Numbered from the stretch's first letter, positions 17,665-25,950 are shown. The stretch is 64,000 nt of DNA from Pseudomonas cerasi (GCF_900074915.1 NZ_LT222319.1:4187001-4251000); one strand, 5' to 3'. Made by a program: numbers and translations. Notes: generated by a model from the sequence alone, not told the origin.

Positions 17665-17858
17665 CGAGCAGACTCCGAAAGGACAGATGCCTGGACAGAC
17701 GCGACGCACCTTCCGGCAGGGGGCCAACCTTTTACGTTCACTGCCGGTTTTTTTCAACCTTTACGTGACGCTCTGCCTGTAAACGAAGTGCAGGGGAAAA
17801 CTTTACTTGCGAATCGGCAGAGCGAGACCGGCTTCATAACGTTTCGCACACTTGAATA

Positions 17859-17875
17859 ATTAAGCGTGAATTAAG
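17859..17875 (+). promoter_or_regulatory. ATTAAG direct repeat, PmrA/QseB-like box
   Basis: ATTAAG at 17859-17864 and 17870-17875 are separated by five bases (11-base period), close to the YTTAAK-N5-YTTAAK box of PmrA/QseB-type response regulators. It lies about 93 bases upstream of the PepSY gene, whose relatives are often controlled by such regulators. Confidence 0.4.
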
Positions 17876-17967
17876 TAAGCGCGGATAATCTGAGTTCAAC
17901 AAAACCGCTGAACCAATCAGCCTGTGATGAATACATCAAGACAGATCAATCAGAAAGGAAATACCCC

Positions 17968-18276
17968 ATGAAACTTATGCCTGCCGTTTTCGCCGCTGTT
18001 GCTCTCACTGCTGTTGCAGGTGCCGCCCAGGCTGACGTTGGTCCCGATGAAGTGATCCGCCTGTACAAGTCTCAGGCGCTGGGTGACTTTGAACAGTTCA
18101 ACAAGAACGCTGTTGCCAAGCACCAGGGCTTTACGGTCAGCGATACCGAGCTGGAAAAAGACCGCACCGGCCGCCTGATCTACCAGATCGAACTGAAAGA
18201 CGCCAAGGGTGTAGAGTGGAACTACGACGTCGATGCCAAGACAGGCGAAGTGGTACGTGACGCAAAGGATAATTGA
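17968..18276 (+). CDS. PepSY-domain periplasmic protein
   Basis: A 102-residue exported protein: signal peptide MKLMPAVFAAVALTAVAGAA with cleavage after AQA, then one PepSY domain (about residues 30-98) with the pattern FTVSDTELEKDRTGRLIYQI and a C-terminal YDVDAKTGEVV. PepSY domains are thought to inhibit or buffer proteases and to act in the envelope. The ribosome binding site AGAAAGGAAA is strong. It is single, closed by a bidirectional terminator, and preceded by a PmrA-like direct repeat. Confidence 0.88.
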   Translation: MKLMPAVFAAVALTAVAGAAQADVGPDEVIRLYKSQALGDFEQFNKNAVAKHQGFTVSDTELEKDRTGRLIYQIELKDAKGVEWNYDVDAKTGEVVRDAKDN

Positions 18277-18317
18277 TCCGACGGCTTTAACGGGTTACCA
18301 CCGCAAGCAACTCATAA

Positions 18318-18353
18318 GAAAATTCCCACAACATTGTGGGAATTTTCTTTTTC
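18318..18353. terminator. Bidirectional terminator between convergent genes
   Basis: AAAATTCCCACAA (18319-18331) and TTGTGGGAATTTT (18334-18346) form a perfect 13-bp stem, with T-rich tails in both directions. It serves the PepSY gene and the sugar dehydrogenase gene. Confidence 0.9.
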
Positions 18354-18370
18354 AAACGATTAATAGTTTA

Positions 18371-19534
18371 TTACTGAGCCAAGCCGACTTTCAGCAGGCT
18401 TCCCTTATCGTCGTCGGTCAACAGATACAAGTAACCGTCCGGCCCCTGACGCACATCACGTATGCGCTGTTTCATGTCTTTCAACAGACGCTCTTCATGA
18501 ACGATCTTGTCATTCTCGAACTGCAGCCTGATCAACTCCTCAGTGGCCAGCGCACCGATGAATACACTGTGATCCCATGCCTTGAAAAGGCTGTGGTCAT
18601 AGAACGCCATGCCACTCAGGCCCGGCGACACTTCCCAGACCTGGAACGGAATTTTGGTTCCTTCGACAACCTTGCCCTTGGACTCCGAAATCGGCTGACC
18701 CGAGTAGTCGATACCGTGGGTCGCGATCGGCCAGCCGTAATTCGCGCCACGTTCGATGATATTCAACTCATCACCGCCCTTGGGACCATGCTCGTTGGTC
18801 CACAACGTCCCGGTCCAGGGATCCAGCGCGGCGCCCTGCTGATTGCGATGGCCATAGGACCATATCTCGGGGCGTACGCCCTTCTGGCCCACGAACGGGT
18901 TGTCTTTCGGTACGCTGCCGTCCGGATAGATACGCACGATCTTGCCCTGCAGCTTGTCCAGATCCTGCGCAGTGGGGCGCTGATTGTTCTCGCCCAGCGC
19001 AATGAACAGGTAACCGTCGCGATCGAAGACCATCCGCGCGCCGAAGTGGTTACCCACCGACAGTTTCGGTTCCTGGCGGAAGATAACTTCGAAGTCTTCC
19101 AAGCGAGTCATGTCTTTGGACAGACGACCACGCCCTGCGGCAGTGCCGGCGGTATCACCCTCGGCGGCGGTCTTGCCGCTGCCCTCGGAATAGGTCAGAT
19201 ACACCATGCGGTCCTTGGCGAAATCCGGTGACAGCACGACATCAAGCAGACCGCCCTGCTTCTGCGCCCAGACTTGCGGCACCCCGGAAAGCGGCGCAGA
19301 CAATTTGCCATCTGCCGACACCACGCGCAGGTTGCCGGAACGCTCTGTCACCAGCATGCCTTGCCTGTCAGGCAGAAAGGCCAGCGCCCACGGATGATCC
19401 AGACCTTCGACAACAGGCGTCACCGTGACGGTGCCCAGTTCGCTTTTGTAGGTTTCCGTAGCGGCGCTGGCCGTCAATGGCAGGCTCAGAATGGCTGCAG
19501 TACACAATGTCGCGATCAGGGTTTTTCTAAGCAT
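18371..19534 (-). CDS. PQQ-dependent soluble aldose sugar dehydrogenase (YliI/Asd type)
   Basis: Periplasmic beta-propeller enzyme oxidising sugars with PQQ as cofactor. The ATG at 19534 follows AAGGAAA and opens a signal peptide (MLRKTLIATLCTAAILSLPL, cleavage at ASA); the long upstream frame is a shadow of the neighbouring gene. Family motifs include LDHPWALAFLPD, GGLLDVVLSPDF, GGDELNIIERGANYGWP and GLSGMAFYDH. Length of the product, 387 residues, is normal. It is co-directional with the small Pro/Asn-rich gene upstream (55-base gap) and ends at a bidirectional terminator. Confidence 0.9.
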   Translation of the reverse strand: MLRKTLIATLCTAAILSLPLTASAATETYKSELGTVTVTPVVEGLDHPWALAFLPDRQGMLVTERSGNLRVVSADGKLSAPLSGVPQVWAQKQGGLLDVVLSPDFAKDRMVYLTYSEGSGKTAAEGDTAGTAAGRGRLSKDMTRLEDFEVIFRQEPKLSVGNHFGARMVFDRDGYLFIALGENNQRPTAQDLDKLQGKIVRIYPDGSVPKDNPFVGQKGVRPEIWSYGHRNQQGAALDPWTGTLWTNEHGPKGGDELNIIERGANYGWPIATHGIDYSGQPISESKGKVVEGTKIPFQVWEVSPGLSGMAFYDHSLFKAWDHSVFIGALATEELIRLQFENDKIVHEERLLKDMKQRIRDVRQGPDGYLYLLTDDDKGSLLKVGLAQ

Positions 19535-19589
19535 GAGCGTTTCCTTATGCATTGAGTCGACGTCCACACGGGTTCGCCGGGTTGAAAAT

Positions 19590-19910
19590 TCAGTTGTTGC
19601 GCTTGGGGTCGATTGTCGGTGTAGAAGGACGTGGCGTGTTCTGGCGCGTGGGGTAGCCGTTGCCGATGCCACCGTTTTCCAGGGTAGGCTTGCGCACCGG
19701 CGGCGCGATGTTGGGGCCACGAGACGGGGGCACGCTGGACTCGGTGCCCTGGCGACTGTTGGGGTTGGCACGGTGGATCGGGCTGTTATACGGGTTGCTG
19801 CTGGCACCGTTGTTGAGGGTGCTGTTGGGCAGCGTCTGCGCCTGGGCTGCGCCGATGCTGCATGACGCAACAAGCACGCCCCCGACAAGATTGCGCACAA
19901 AACTGTTCAT
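19590..19910 (-). CDS. Small exported Pro/Asn-rich protein
   Basis: A 106-residue protein; ATG at 19910 preceded by AGAGG. A signal peptide (residues 1-25, ending AAQA) is followed by a low-complexity mature part rich in Asn, Pro, Ser and Gly (for example NNGASSNPYNSPIHRANP), probably disordered. It may be co-transcribed with the downstream sugar dehydrogenase. Function unknown; similar short proteins are common in pseudomonads. Confidence 0.7.
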   Translation of the reverse strand: MNSFVRNLVGGVLVASCSIGAAQAQTLPNSTLNNGASSNPYNSPIHRANPNSRQGTESSVPPSRGPNIAPPVRKPTLENGGIGNGYPTRQNTPRPSTPTIDPKRNN

Positions 19911-20140
19911 CACTACCTCTGGGCAAGGTGAAAACTTCGGAGTAACCGTGAAGGCTCAGGCCTTTGATGGCAACCCGAGCCTCAGGTTCGACGCGACACT
20001 GCCGATGAGCAAGCAAAGCGATGGAAGAGTTTGTAACAAGGATGGTCAGGGCTGTCGCAACCGAACGACGCGACGGCCTGCAGCGCGAGGTTTTCCGGAG
20101 GCGGGCAGCCTGCGCTCAGGCGTTGGCTGACGCAGAATGC

Positions 20141-21325
20141 TTACGCAGACTTTAACGGCATGCTGAAGGTAAAGACCGTGCCCTGCTCACGCGTGGAGCA
20201 CACCTCGAGCGTACCTCCATGAGCAATGGCGATCTCACTGGCGATGTACAGACCCAGTCCGAGCCCGGCTTGCGGCTCATCGGTGATGGGTCTTGAGTAC
20301 GGCAGGAACAGTTGCGCACGAACCGATTCAGGTATCGGCTCCCCCTGATTGGTAACGCTGAGTACAAACAGCTCGCCATGCACACCTGCCGTCACTTCGA
20401 CCGGGCTCTCGGCATCGCCATGACTGATCGCGTTGGACACCAGATTGGAGAGCAATTGCGCGATCCGCTCGTGATCGCAGCGGATACGCTCCAGCACGCC
20501 TATGTCCGAATGAATCGGCCGCGACGGATGAACACGCTGCACCTCGGAAATCACATGTTCCAGGGTTTTATCCAGGCCGTGCGCCTCATGGATACTGAGA
20601 GGAATGCCGTGGCCCATGCGGCCTCGGGCAAAATCGAGCACGTCATCGACCAACTGCGAAGCACGCTGGCCAGAGGTCAGGATGTGTTGCACAACCTGCA
20701 GGGCCTTTTCATCCAGCGGACGACGCAACAGCAATTCGGCACTGGCATTGATGGCAAACAGGGGGTTGCGCAGGTCGTGCCCCAGCACGGCGATAAACTG
20801 CTCGCGCAGCTCAGCCACCTCACGTTCGGCGAGCAGGTCTTCACGCGCTTGTTGCAGATTTTCCTCGGCCTCGATCTGCAGCGCCAGAAGACGTGCGAAC
20901 GACACCATCATTGCCTCGATGGGCGTACCGGTCAGCTTTGCAGGCTTGGGATCCAGCGCGCAGATGGTGCCGAAAAAAGAGCCGTCGGAGAGAAAGATCG
21001 GCACCGAGATATAGCTCTGAAAGTTGTACAGACGTGGAGTGTCATGCGTACAGAACAGCGGATCCTCAGCGACATGATCAATCACCACAGCCTTGTGGGA
21101 GTTGCGAATCTCATGGCAGATGGTGCTGCTTACGTCCAGTTCGCCGCCAGGTTTCAAACCGAAATCGAGCTTGTCCAGAACCGCACAGGCCGTCCAGGTA
21201 TTTTCGGTTACACGTGCCACGGCGGCGAACCCCAGCCCTGTGGATTCGGCAATGACCTGCAGGATGGCCGGCACCGCACTGATCCGACTGATCGTGGCCA
21301 CATCATTTGAAATGGATCGCCGCAT
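20141..21325 (-). CDS. GAF-domain sensor histidine kinase
   Basis: A 394-residue soluble kinase. Residues 1-150 form a GAF domain (GFAAVARVTENTWTACAV, and YISVPIFLSDGSFFGTICAL), then a short coiled coil, a HisKA domain with the phospho-acceptor in VLGHDLRNPL (about residue 188) and an ATPase domain with N box SNLVSNAISHG and G2 box GLGLGLYIAS. No response regulator is adjacent. It lies 113 bases downstream of the PAS kinase gene on the same strand and shares its HDLRNPL box, so the two may act in one pathway started by the hydrolase upstream. The ribosome binding site is weak. Confidence 0.88.
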   Translation of the reverse strand: MRRSISNDVATISRISAVPAILQVIAESTGLGFAAVARVTENTWTACAVLDKLDFGLKPGGELDVSSTICHEIRNSHKAVVIDHVAEDPLFCTHDTPRLYNFQSYISVPIFLSDGSFFGTICALDPKPAKLTGTPIEAMMVSFARLLALQIEAEENLQQAREDLLAEREVAELREQFIAVLGHDLRNPLFAINASAELLLRRPLDEKALQVVQHILTSGQRASQLVDDVLDFARGRMGHGIPLSIHEAHGLDKTLEHVISEVQRVHPSRPIHSDIGVLERIRCDHERIAQLLSNLVSNAISHGDAESPVEVTAGVHGELFVLSVTNQGEPIPESVRAQLFLPYSRPITDEPQAGLGLGLYIASEIAIAHGGTLEVCSTREQGTVFTFSMPLKSA

Positions 21326-21438
21326 GTAGAACCTGTATGAGCCTTGATGTGATGACGCAGCACGCTAGTTTAGGACTGTAACGATTTTTCTGCACCCGTG
21401 AATAACACGGGTTGATCGGCAATCTGCATGAAACCTGA

Positions 21439-22734
21439 TCAAACCTCGGATTTCGCCGGGGGACGCGGAAACGCCACCGTGAACGTCGTGCCCTCTTCAG
21501 CCGAAGAACGAACCGTCACATCGCCCAGATGGGCTCGAACGATCTCGCGCACGACAAGATGGCTGCCGGACTGCTGGAGCGCACATCGCTTGAGTCGCGC
21601 CAGGAGCGGATTCTGGGACACATCAATCATTCCACCGACCGTGCCGATCGCATGATTGTCGATAAACAGGCCGAGCCCGACTGTACGGGTCTCGTCACTG
21701 TCGCTGACCACGCGTACGACGGGCTCGTAGAGGTCGTCTACTTTTTCCATCGGTATCGGCTCACCGACGTTGTGCACCGACAGTTTGATCATCCAGGTGT
21801 CGAACGACGACGTAATCAAAACCTCACCGTCGTCGGTGCCGTAATTGATGGCATTGCTGACCAGATTGCCGAGCATCTGCAGCAGGCGGTCAGGATCAGC
21901 CGAACATGCGCCCTGCCCTTCGCTGCGATGGGTCAGCACCCGATCCGGGAAAACCTGGCGCAGCTCTTCGACGCCGCGGGCGACCACTGCGTGAAAATCG
22001 ACAGGCTGAGGAACGACGGTAATGCCGCTGCCCACGCGGGCGTGAGTGAAATCCAGCAGATCGACAATCATGCGATCGGCACGGTCGGTGGAATGATTGA
22101 TGTGTCCCAGAATCCGCTCCTGGCGCGACTCAAGCGATGTGCGCTCCAGCAGTCCGGCAGCCATCTTGATCGCGGCCAGCGGGTTGCGCAGGTCGTGGCT
22201 GACGATGCCAATCATCTGTTCGGCAAAAATAGCCCGGATCTCCGCCTCGGCATGCGCCAGACGCAAGCGATTGCGCGCCGAAGTCAGCTCGCTCTGCACG
22301 GTCATCTGCTGTTGCAGGAGCTCTTCGGCGATCTTGCGGGCCGCCAGCAGTTCGCGCTCGTACTTGCTGCGCTCTTCGGCCAGGAACACGGCCACTTCAT
22401 GCAGATACCCCGACGGGTACTCGCGGCGTACGGCATTGAGCATCATCGGAATGGGGCGGCCATCGGCATGAATCAGCTCGACCTTAACCTCGGCAATTGA
22501 ACCTTGCGACTGCAGCGTAGGCGCCCAGTGAGTCTGCAGAAAGGCCTTGCCTGCCAGGCTCAGCAGATCCTGAAAGCGGCGGCCCACAACAGCGTCGCGC
22601 TCCAGCCCCAGCCATCGGCAAAACGTCAGATTGGCGCGCTCGATGGTGCCGTTGGGCAGCGTGATCAACAAACCACAGGGCGCCTGTTCATAGAGCTCTT
22701 CGGTGGCGGGCAGGCTTACCTGTTCAACGGTCAT
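21439..22734 (-). CDS. PAS-domain sensor histidine kinase with an internal inverted duplication
   Basis: A 431-residue kinase: N-terminal PAS domain (residues 8-120; APCGLLITLPNGTIERAN, RFQDLLSLAGK), coiled coil (120-180), HisKA with H box VSHDLRNPLAAIKMAAGLL, then an ATPase domain with N box GNLVSNAINYG. The G2 box is split: TVGLGLFI is followed by 36 foreign residues (starting DNHAIGTVGG, ending SGSHLV) before VREIVRAHLG resumes. Those 36 codons are the reverse complement of the gene's own H-box region (see the repeat entries). Without them the protein would be 395 residues, close to its neighbour. The insertion hits the ATP-binding fold and probably kills or changes activity. The start overlaps the hydrolase gene by 11 bases. 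Confidence 0.85.
   Translation of the reverse strand: MTVEQVSLPATEELYEQAPCGLLITLPNGTIERANLTFCRWLGLERDAVVGRRFQDLLSLAGKAFLQTHWAPTLQSQGSIAEVKVELIHADGRPIPMMLNAVRREYPSGYLHEVAVFLAEERSKYERELLAARKIAEELLQQQMTVQSELTSARNRLRLAHAEAEIRAIFAEQMIGIVSHDLRNPLAAIKMAAGLLERTSLESRQERILGHINHSTDRADRMIVDLLDFTHARVGSGITVVPQPVDFHAVVARGVEELRQVFPDRVLTHRSEGQGACSADPDRLLQMLGNLVSNAINYGTDDGEVLITSSFDTWMIKLSVHNVGEPIPMEKVDDLYEPVVRVVSDSDETRTVGLGLFIDNHAIGTVGGMIDVSQNPLLARLKRCALQQSGSHLVVREIVRAHLGDVTVRSSAEEGTTFTVAFPRPPAKSEV
21555..21663. repeat. Inverted repeat arm 1 (inserted copy)
   Basis: These 109 bases are the exact reverse complement of 22060-22168, with 396 bases between the arms. Here the copy interrupts the kinase's G2 box, so this arm is the derived one. 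At the left and right joints a short microhomology (ATCG / TCG) is shared with the native sequence, as expected for template switching. Confidence 0.92.
22060..22168. repeat. Inverted repeat arm 2 (source copy)
   Basis: This arm lies in the native dimerisation/phospho-acceptor region of the PAS kinase, coding for KMAAGLLERTSLESRQ and the residues after it on the minus strand. It is identical over 109 bases to the reverse complement of 21555-21663. Confidence 0.92.
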
Positions 22735-23545
22735 GTGCGGCGCTCTCGTAAGAGGCCAGAAACTGATTCATCGCAGTAATGCATTCCTGTGCTGCGCTCA
22801 TGTGCGGGTAATGCCCTACGTTGTCGATCATGTGCAGGGTGCTGTTGGCGATGACACGGTGCAGGTACTCACCCACCTCGACCGGCACCACCATATCGTC
22901 GCTGCTTTGCAGAATGAGTGTTCTGCTCTTGAGTTGCACGACATCGGCACGATGGTCGGATAAAAACGTCACGCGGGCAAACTGTCTGGCGATCTCGGCA
23001 TTGGTGCGACAGAAACTGTTGGCGAGCTCTTCGCTCAGCTCAGGCTGGTCCGAGGCGCCCATGAGCGCCGGCGCGATGGTGCTGGACCATCCCAGATAAT
23101 TGCTTTCCAGTGTTTCAAGCAACGAATCGACATCGGCGCGAGTGAATCCCCCCACGTAATCTGCCTCGTTGAGGTAATGCGGGGATGGGCCGATCATGAT
23201 GTGGCCGTCGAAACGACCGGGTGACTGAAGCTCGGCAAGCACGGCAATCATGCAACTGACCGAGTGGCCGACATGCACAACCGGCCCCTGTGCGGCGAAC
23301 TCGTTGACCACCTGCAGCAAGTCGGTTGCATAACCCTTGAGCGACGAATACTTGTGCGGATACCAGGCCGACACATCCGAATTGCCGTTGCCCACCAGAT
23401 CGAACAGCACGACCTTGAAGCGCTCTGCAAAGTGCGGCGCCATAAAACGCCACATGTTCTGATCGCAGCCGAATCCATGAGCAAAAATCAGAGTGATCGG
23501 TCCGTCGCCCACAATGTTGACGTTGTTACGCTGCTGGACCGACAT
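22724..23545 (-). CDS. RsbQ/KAI2-like alpha/beta hydrolase
   Basis: A 273-residue cytoplasmic hydrolase; ATG at 23545 follows GGAG. Early residues match RsbQ (RNNVNIVGDGPITLIFAHGF, then GCDQNMW). The catalytic triad is visible: Ser in GHSVSC (about residue 94), Asp in QSSDDMVVP, His in VGHYPHM. RsbQ activates the PAS phosphatase RsbP in Bacillus, and plant homologues (D14, KAI2) perceive strigolactones and karrikins. Here the stop overlaps the start of a PAS histidine kinase by 11 bases, so a small-molecule-sensing hydrolase/kinase pair is likely. The ligand is unknown. Confidence 0.88.
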   Translation of the reverse strand: MSVQQRNNVNIVGDGPITLIFAHGFGCDQNMWRFMAPHFAERFKVVLFDLVGNGNSDVSAWYPHKYSSLKGYATDLLQVVNEFAAQGPVVHVGHSVSCMIAVLAELQSPGRFDGHIMIGPSPHYLNEADYVGGFTRADVDSLLETLESNYLGWSSTIAPALMGASDQPELSEELANSFCRTNAEIARQFARVTFLSDHRADVVQLKSRTLILQSSDDMVVPVEVGEYLHRVIANSTLHMIDNVGHYPHMSAAQECITAMNQFLASYESAAHDR

Positions 23546-23727
23546 ATCGGGCTCCGAAAATGGCCTGGTAAACGGCTGGGTATGCATACCGTGATAAAGA
23601 TGGGAGGAGGTTATCACCGTTAAAGGCACATTAGTGGCACAAACCGCACTTTAAGGCAGGAGCCGGAGAAGATTAATGACGGGCAGTATTCTGAAGCAAG
23701 TCTGAACGTTGAGGGTATCAGGGAGGT

Positions 23728-23790
23728 GTCAGGCGACGAAGAGCGTCACGAACTGCATGCCAACGCGAGCATTGGCACGATAAGCAGTTA
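23728..23790. repeat. Degenerate single copy of the 114-bp-type repeat
   Basis: The stretch GCGACGAAGAGCGTCACGAA, then CTGCATGCCAACGCGAGCATTGGCACGAT keeps the order of elements of the array at 14.4 kb (GACG..CGTC arm, ACTGCAT, inverted CCAACGC..GCATTGG arm). It fills the gap between two minus-strand genes. Confidence 0.6.
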
Positions 23791-23834
23791 GATTTACGAT
23801 GAGCGCGGAGCGTGGGGCTGATAAGACGCGGGAT

Positions 23835-24272
23835 TCACTCGCCGATGTCTTCGTTCCACAGCTCGGGCTTGCTGGCGATGAAGCCCTGCATCATGTGCTT
23901 GCAATCATGGTTATCCAGCACGTCGATCTGCACGCCACGCGAGCGCAGCAGGTCTTCCTCGCCCATGAACGACTCATTCTCGCCGATGATCACTTTGCGA
24001 ATGCCGTAGAGCAGAATCGCACCGCTGCACATCGCACAGGGCGACAGTGTGGTGTAGAGGACCGAGTCACGGTAGACACTGGCCGGCTGGCGACCGGCAT
24101 TTTCCAGTGCATCCATCTCGCCATGCTTCGTCGCACTGCCCTCTTGTACACGACGGTTGTGGCCTCGACCGATGATTTTGCCGCCGTGGACGATGACCGA
24201 GCCGATAGGGATTCCGCCCTCCTTCAGCCCGAGTTGCGCCTCATCGAATGCTGCCTGCATGAATGCGTCCAT
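23835..24272 (-). CDS. Cytosine deaminase, yeast Fcy1-like
   Basis: Zinc-dependent deaminase of the CDA fold, converting cytosine to uracil by family analogy. Zinc and proton-shuttle motifs are HGEMDAL (His and Glu) and SPCAMC (two Cys). The rest follows the yeast enzyme closely: GAILLYGIRKVIIGE, a central RSRG, and the C-terminal ending KPELWNEDIGE. Length 145 residues is normal. The small periplasmic gene upstream ends 30 bases before it. It could instead act on guanine or other bases, but the Fcy1-type C-terminus argues for cytosine. Confidence 0.85.
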   Translation of the reverse strand: MDAFMQAAFDEAQLGLKEGGIPIGSVIVHGGKIIGRGHNRRVQEGSATKHGEMDALENAGRQPASVYRDSVLYTTLSPCAMCSGAILLYGIRKVIIGENESFMGEEDLLRSRGVQIDVLDNHDCKHMMQGFIASKPELWNEDIGE

Positions 24273-24302
24273 GTTTTTTGCCTCGTATCGTCAAAATAGC
24301 TG

Positions 24303-24803
24303 TCAGTGTTGCAGTGCTGCCTCGGCGTTGCCCAGCGCACGGCTGACAAATTGTCCCAGCAGTTCCGATGATCGGGCTTTCATATCGGTGCTGACCTGGG
24401 TGTTTCTGGCCCTGAATCTGTTCCCCAATGAAGGTGAATCCGCCCCCTGATTGAGCGAACGCAACTCCTCGGCGGTAAAGGAATGAGCATATGCGGCTGC
24501 CAGATTGCGGTCCCACTGCGCCTGATATTCCGGTTTCAGGCGCTGCAGTTCCTTCTGCACCAGTTCCTGGGCTTCAGTCTTGCCAACCGCCTGCACGATA
24601 CCGGCAAACGTCGCAGTGCGCGAGGCGACCTGATACCCCAGCCAGGCGAGGCCTTCGCCCAGGTTTCGTTGTTCCACCAGCGCCAGCGCCATGTCGTCGG
24701 CCTCTTCGGCACTGGCCGGCTGCATCGCGTCCAGCGACAGACAGGCCAGCAATGCCAGGCAAGTCTGCCACGTGCCGCGCGAGCCCCGAACGTGACCAGT
24801 CAT
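24303..24803 (-). CDS. Periplasmic protein of unknown function (DUF2059-like)
   Basis: A 166-residue exported protein; strong ribosome binding site GGGAGG. The signal peptide covers about residues 1-32 (LALLACLSLDAMQPASA). The mature part is helical, with YAHSFTAEELRSL near residue 110, a pattern found in DUF2059-type proteins. It precedes the cytosine deaminase gene by 30 bases and is probably co-transcribed. Confidence 0.7.
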   Translation of the reverse strand: MTGHVRGSRGTWQTCLALLACLSLDAMQPASAEEADDMALALVEQRNLGEGLAWLGYQVASRTATFAGIVQAVGKTEAQELVQKELQRLKPEYQAQWDRNLAAAYAHSFTAEELRSLNQGADSPSLGNRFRARNTQVSTDMKARSSELLGQFVSRALGNAEAALQH

Positions 24804-24936
24804 GACGCCTCCCGAGCATCGATTGACCCAGACATGAACTTATCAGCTCGGTGACGCTTTACCACTCGGCGCGTCGCATACCGGTCATAGATGCCGTTAT
24901 CAGCTATGCGCCTCGTGTCATTCAGCAGGGCGTTAG

Positions 24937-25950
24937 TCAAAGACTGCTGCTGACCCGCTCGGCCACATCGGCAGGCAACCAGGCTTTCCAGACGTCGGGA
25001 TGCTGCTTGAGAAAGCGTGCAGCCACGACCTTGGCATCCTCATGCTTGTCACTCATTTCACCCAGGGTCTTGTTCAGCAGGTCAATCGGGAAATCCACGC
25101 CTTTGAAGACACTCACCAGCTCAGGGTATTGCTTGCTGAATTCTGCCGACACGCCGATCGACAGGGTTGCCGCCAGCGAAGACGTGCCGCGCGGATTGGG
25201 GTTGCTGGCGTCGGTCAGGGTTTTCCAGGCTTCGGCATCAAAGGCCGGCTCGTCCAGCTTGATCAGCTTGTACTTGCCCAGCAACGGCGTAGGTGACCAG
25301 TAGTAAAACAACACAGGCTTGCCGCGCCGGATAGCCGATGCGACCTCGGCGTCCAGTGCTGCGCCCGAGCCGGTGCGGAAGTTGACGAAACTGTCAGCCA
25401 GGCCATAAGCCTTGAGCTTCTGGGTGTTGACGATTTCCGAAGTCCAGCCGCTCGGGCTGTTGAGGAATCGGCCCTTGTCCGGCGACTCCGGATCTTTGAA
25501 GACATCCTTGTAGCGTGCCAGATCCGCGACAGACTTCAGGTCCGGCGCCAGCGGCTTGATGCCTTTGGCGGCGTCGCCCTTGATCACGTACTCAGGCACC
25601 CACCAGCCTTCGGTCGCGCCTTTGACGATGTTGCCCAGGCCGAGCACCTTGCCTTCCTCTTCAGCCTTGACCCACACCGGGCTGCGCCCGGTCCACTCTT
25701 CGGCGATCACCTGAATGTCATTTTTCGCCAACGCGGTTTCCAGGCTGACGGTACTGCCGGGCAGTGTATCGGTCGGGTAGCCATAGCCCTTCTCGACGAT
25801 GGTACGCAGGACTTCAGTGATCAGGCTGCCACTTTCCCAGGTCAGCGCGCCGAACTGGATAGGCTTGGTCTTTTCAGCCGCTGTCGCGGTCTGCCCAAGC
25901 AGGCCCAGCGCCAGAAGTGAACAGCCCAGTAGTCGTGTTATTGATTTCAT
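24937..25950 (-). CDS. Second betaine/choline-type ABC substrate-binding protein
   Basis: Periplasmic binding protein of the OpuAC family, 337 residues. ATG at 25950 follows GAGGTG; a GTG six bases earlier is possible. Signal peptide to about residue 26 (LLGQTATA-A). The domain begins IQFGALTWESGSLITEV and contains aromatic clusters (WTGRSPVWVKAEEEG, GWWVPEYV, LFYYWSPTP) able to form a cation-pi ligand cage. No permease or ATPase gene is adjacent. It shares the family, but little sequence, with the binding protein at 1.3-2.1 kb, so the ligands probably differ. Confidence 0.85.
   Translation of the reverse strand: MKSITRLLGCSLLALGLLGQTATAAEKTKPIQFGALTWESGSLITEVLRTIVEKGYGYPTDTLPGSTVSLETALAKNDIQVIAEEWTGRSPVWVKAEEEGKVLGLGNIVKGATEGWWVPEYVIKGDAAKGIKPLAPDLKSVADLARYKDVFKDPESPDKGRFLNSPSGWTSEIVNTQKLKAYGLADSFVNFRTGSGAALDAEVASAIRRGKPVLFYYWSPTPLLGKYKLIKLDEPAFDAEAWKTLTDASNPNPRGTSSLAATLSIGVSAEFSKQYPELVSVFKGVDFPIDLLNKTLGEMSDKHEDAKVVAARFLKQHPDVWKAWLPADVAERVSSSL

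Noticed and set aside
17665..17967. Fur box upstream of the TonB-dependent receptor
   Set aside because: No stretch comes close to the 19-base GATAATGATAATCATTATC consensus; only short AT-rich pieces were found.
18371..19900. 509-residue version of the sugar dehydrogenase
   Set aside because: The first 122 residues are an Arg/Ala/Pro-rich shadow of the adjacent small gene; signal peptide and binding site place the start at 19534.
21529..22500. Plus-strand 323-residue frame containing kinase-like sequence
   Set aside because: The kinase-like part is only the inverted copy; the rest is antisense of the real PAS kinase gene.
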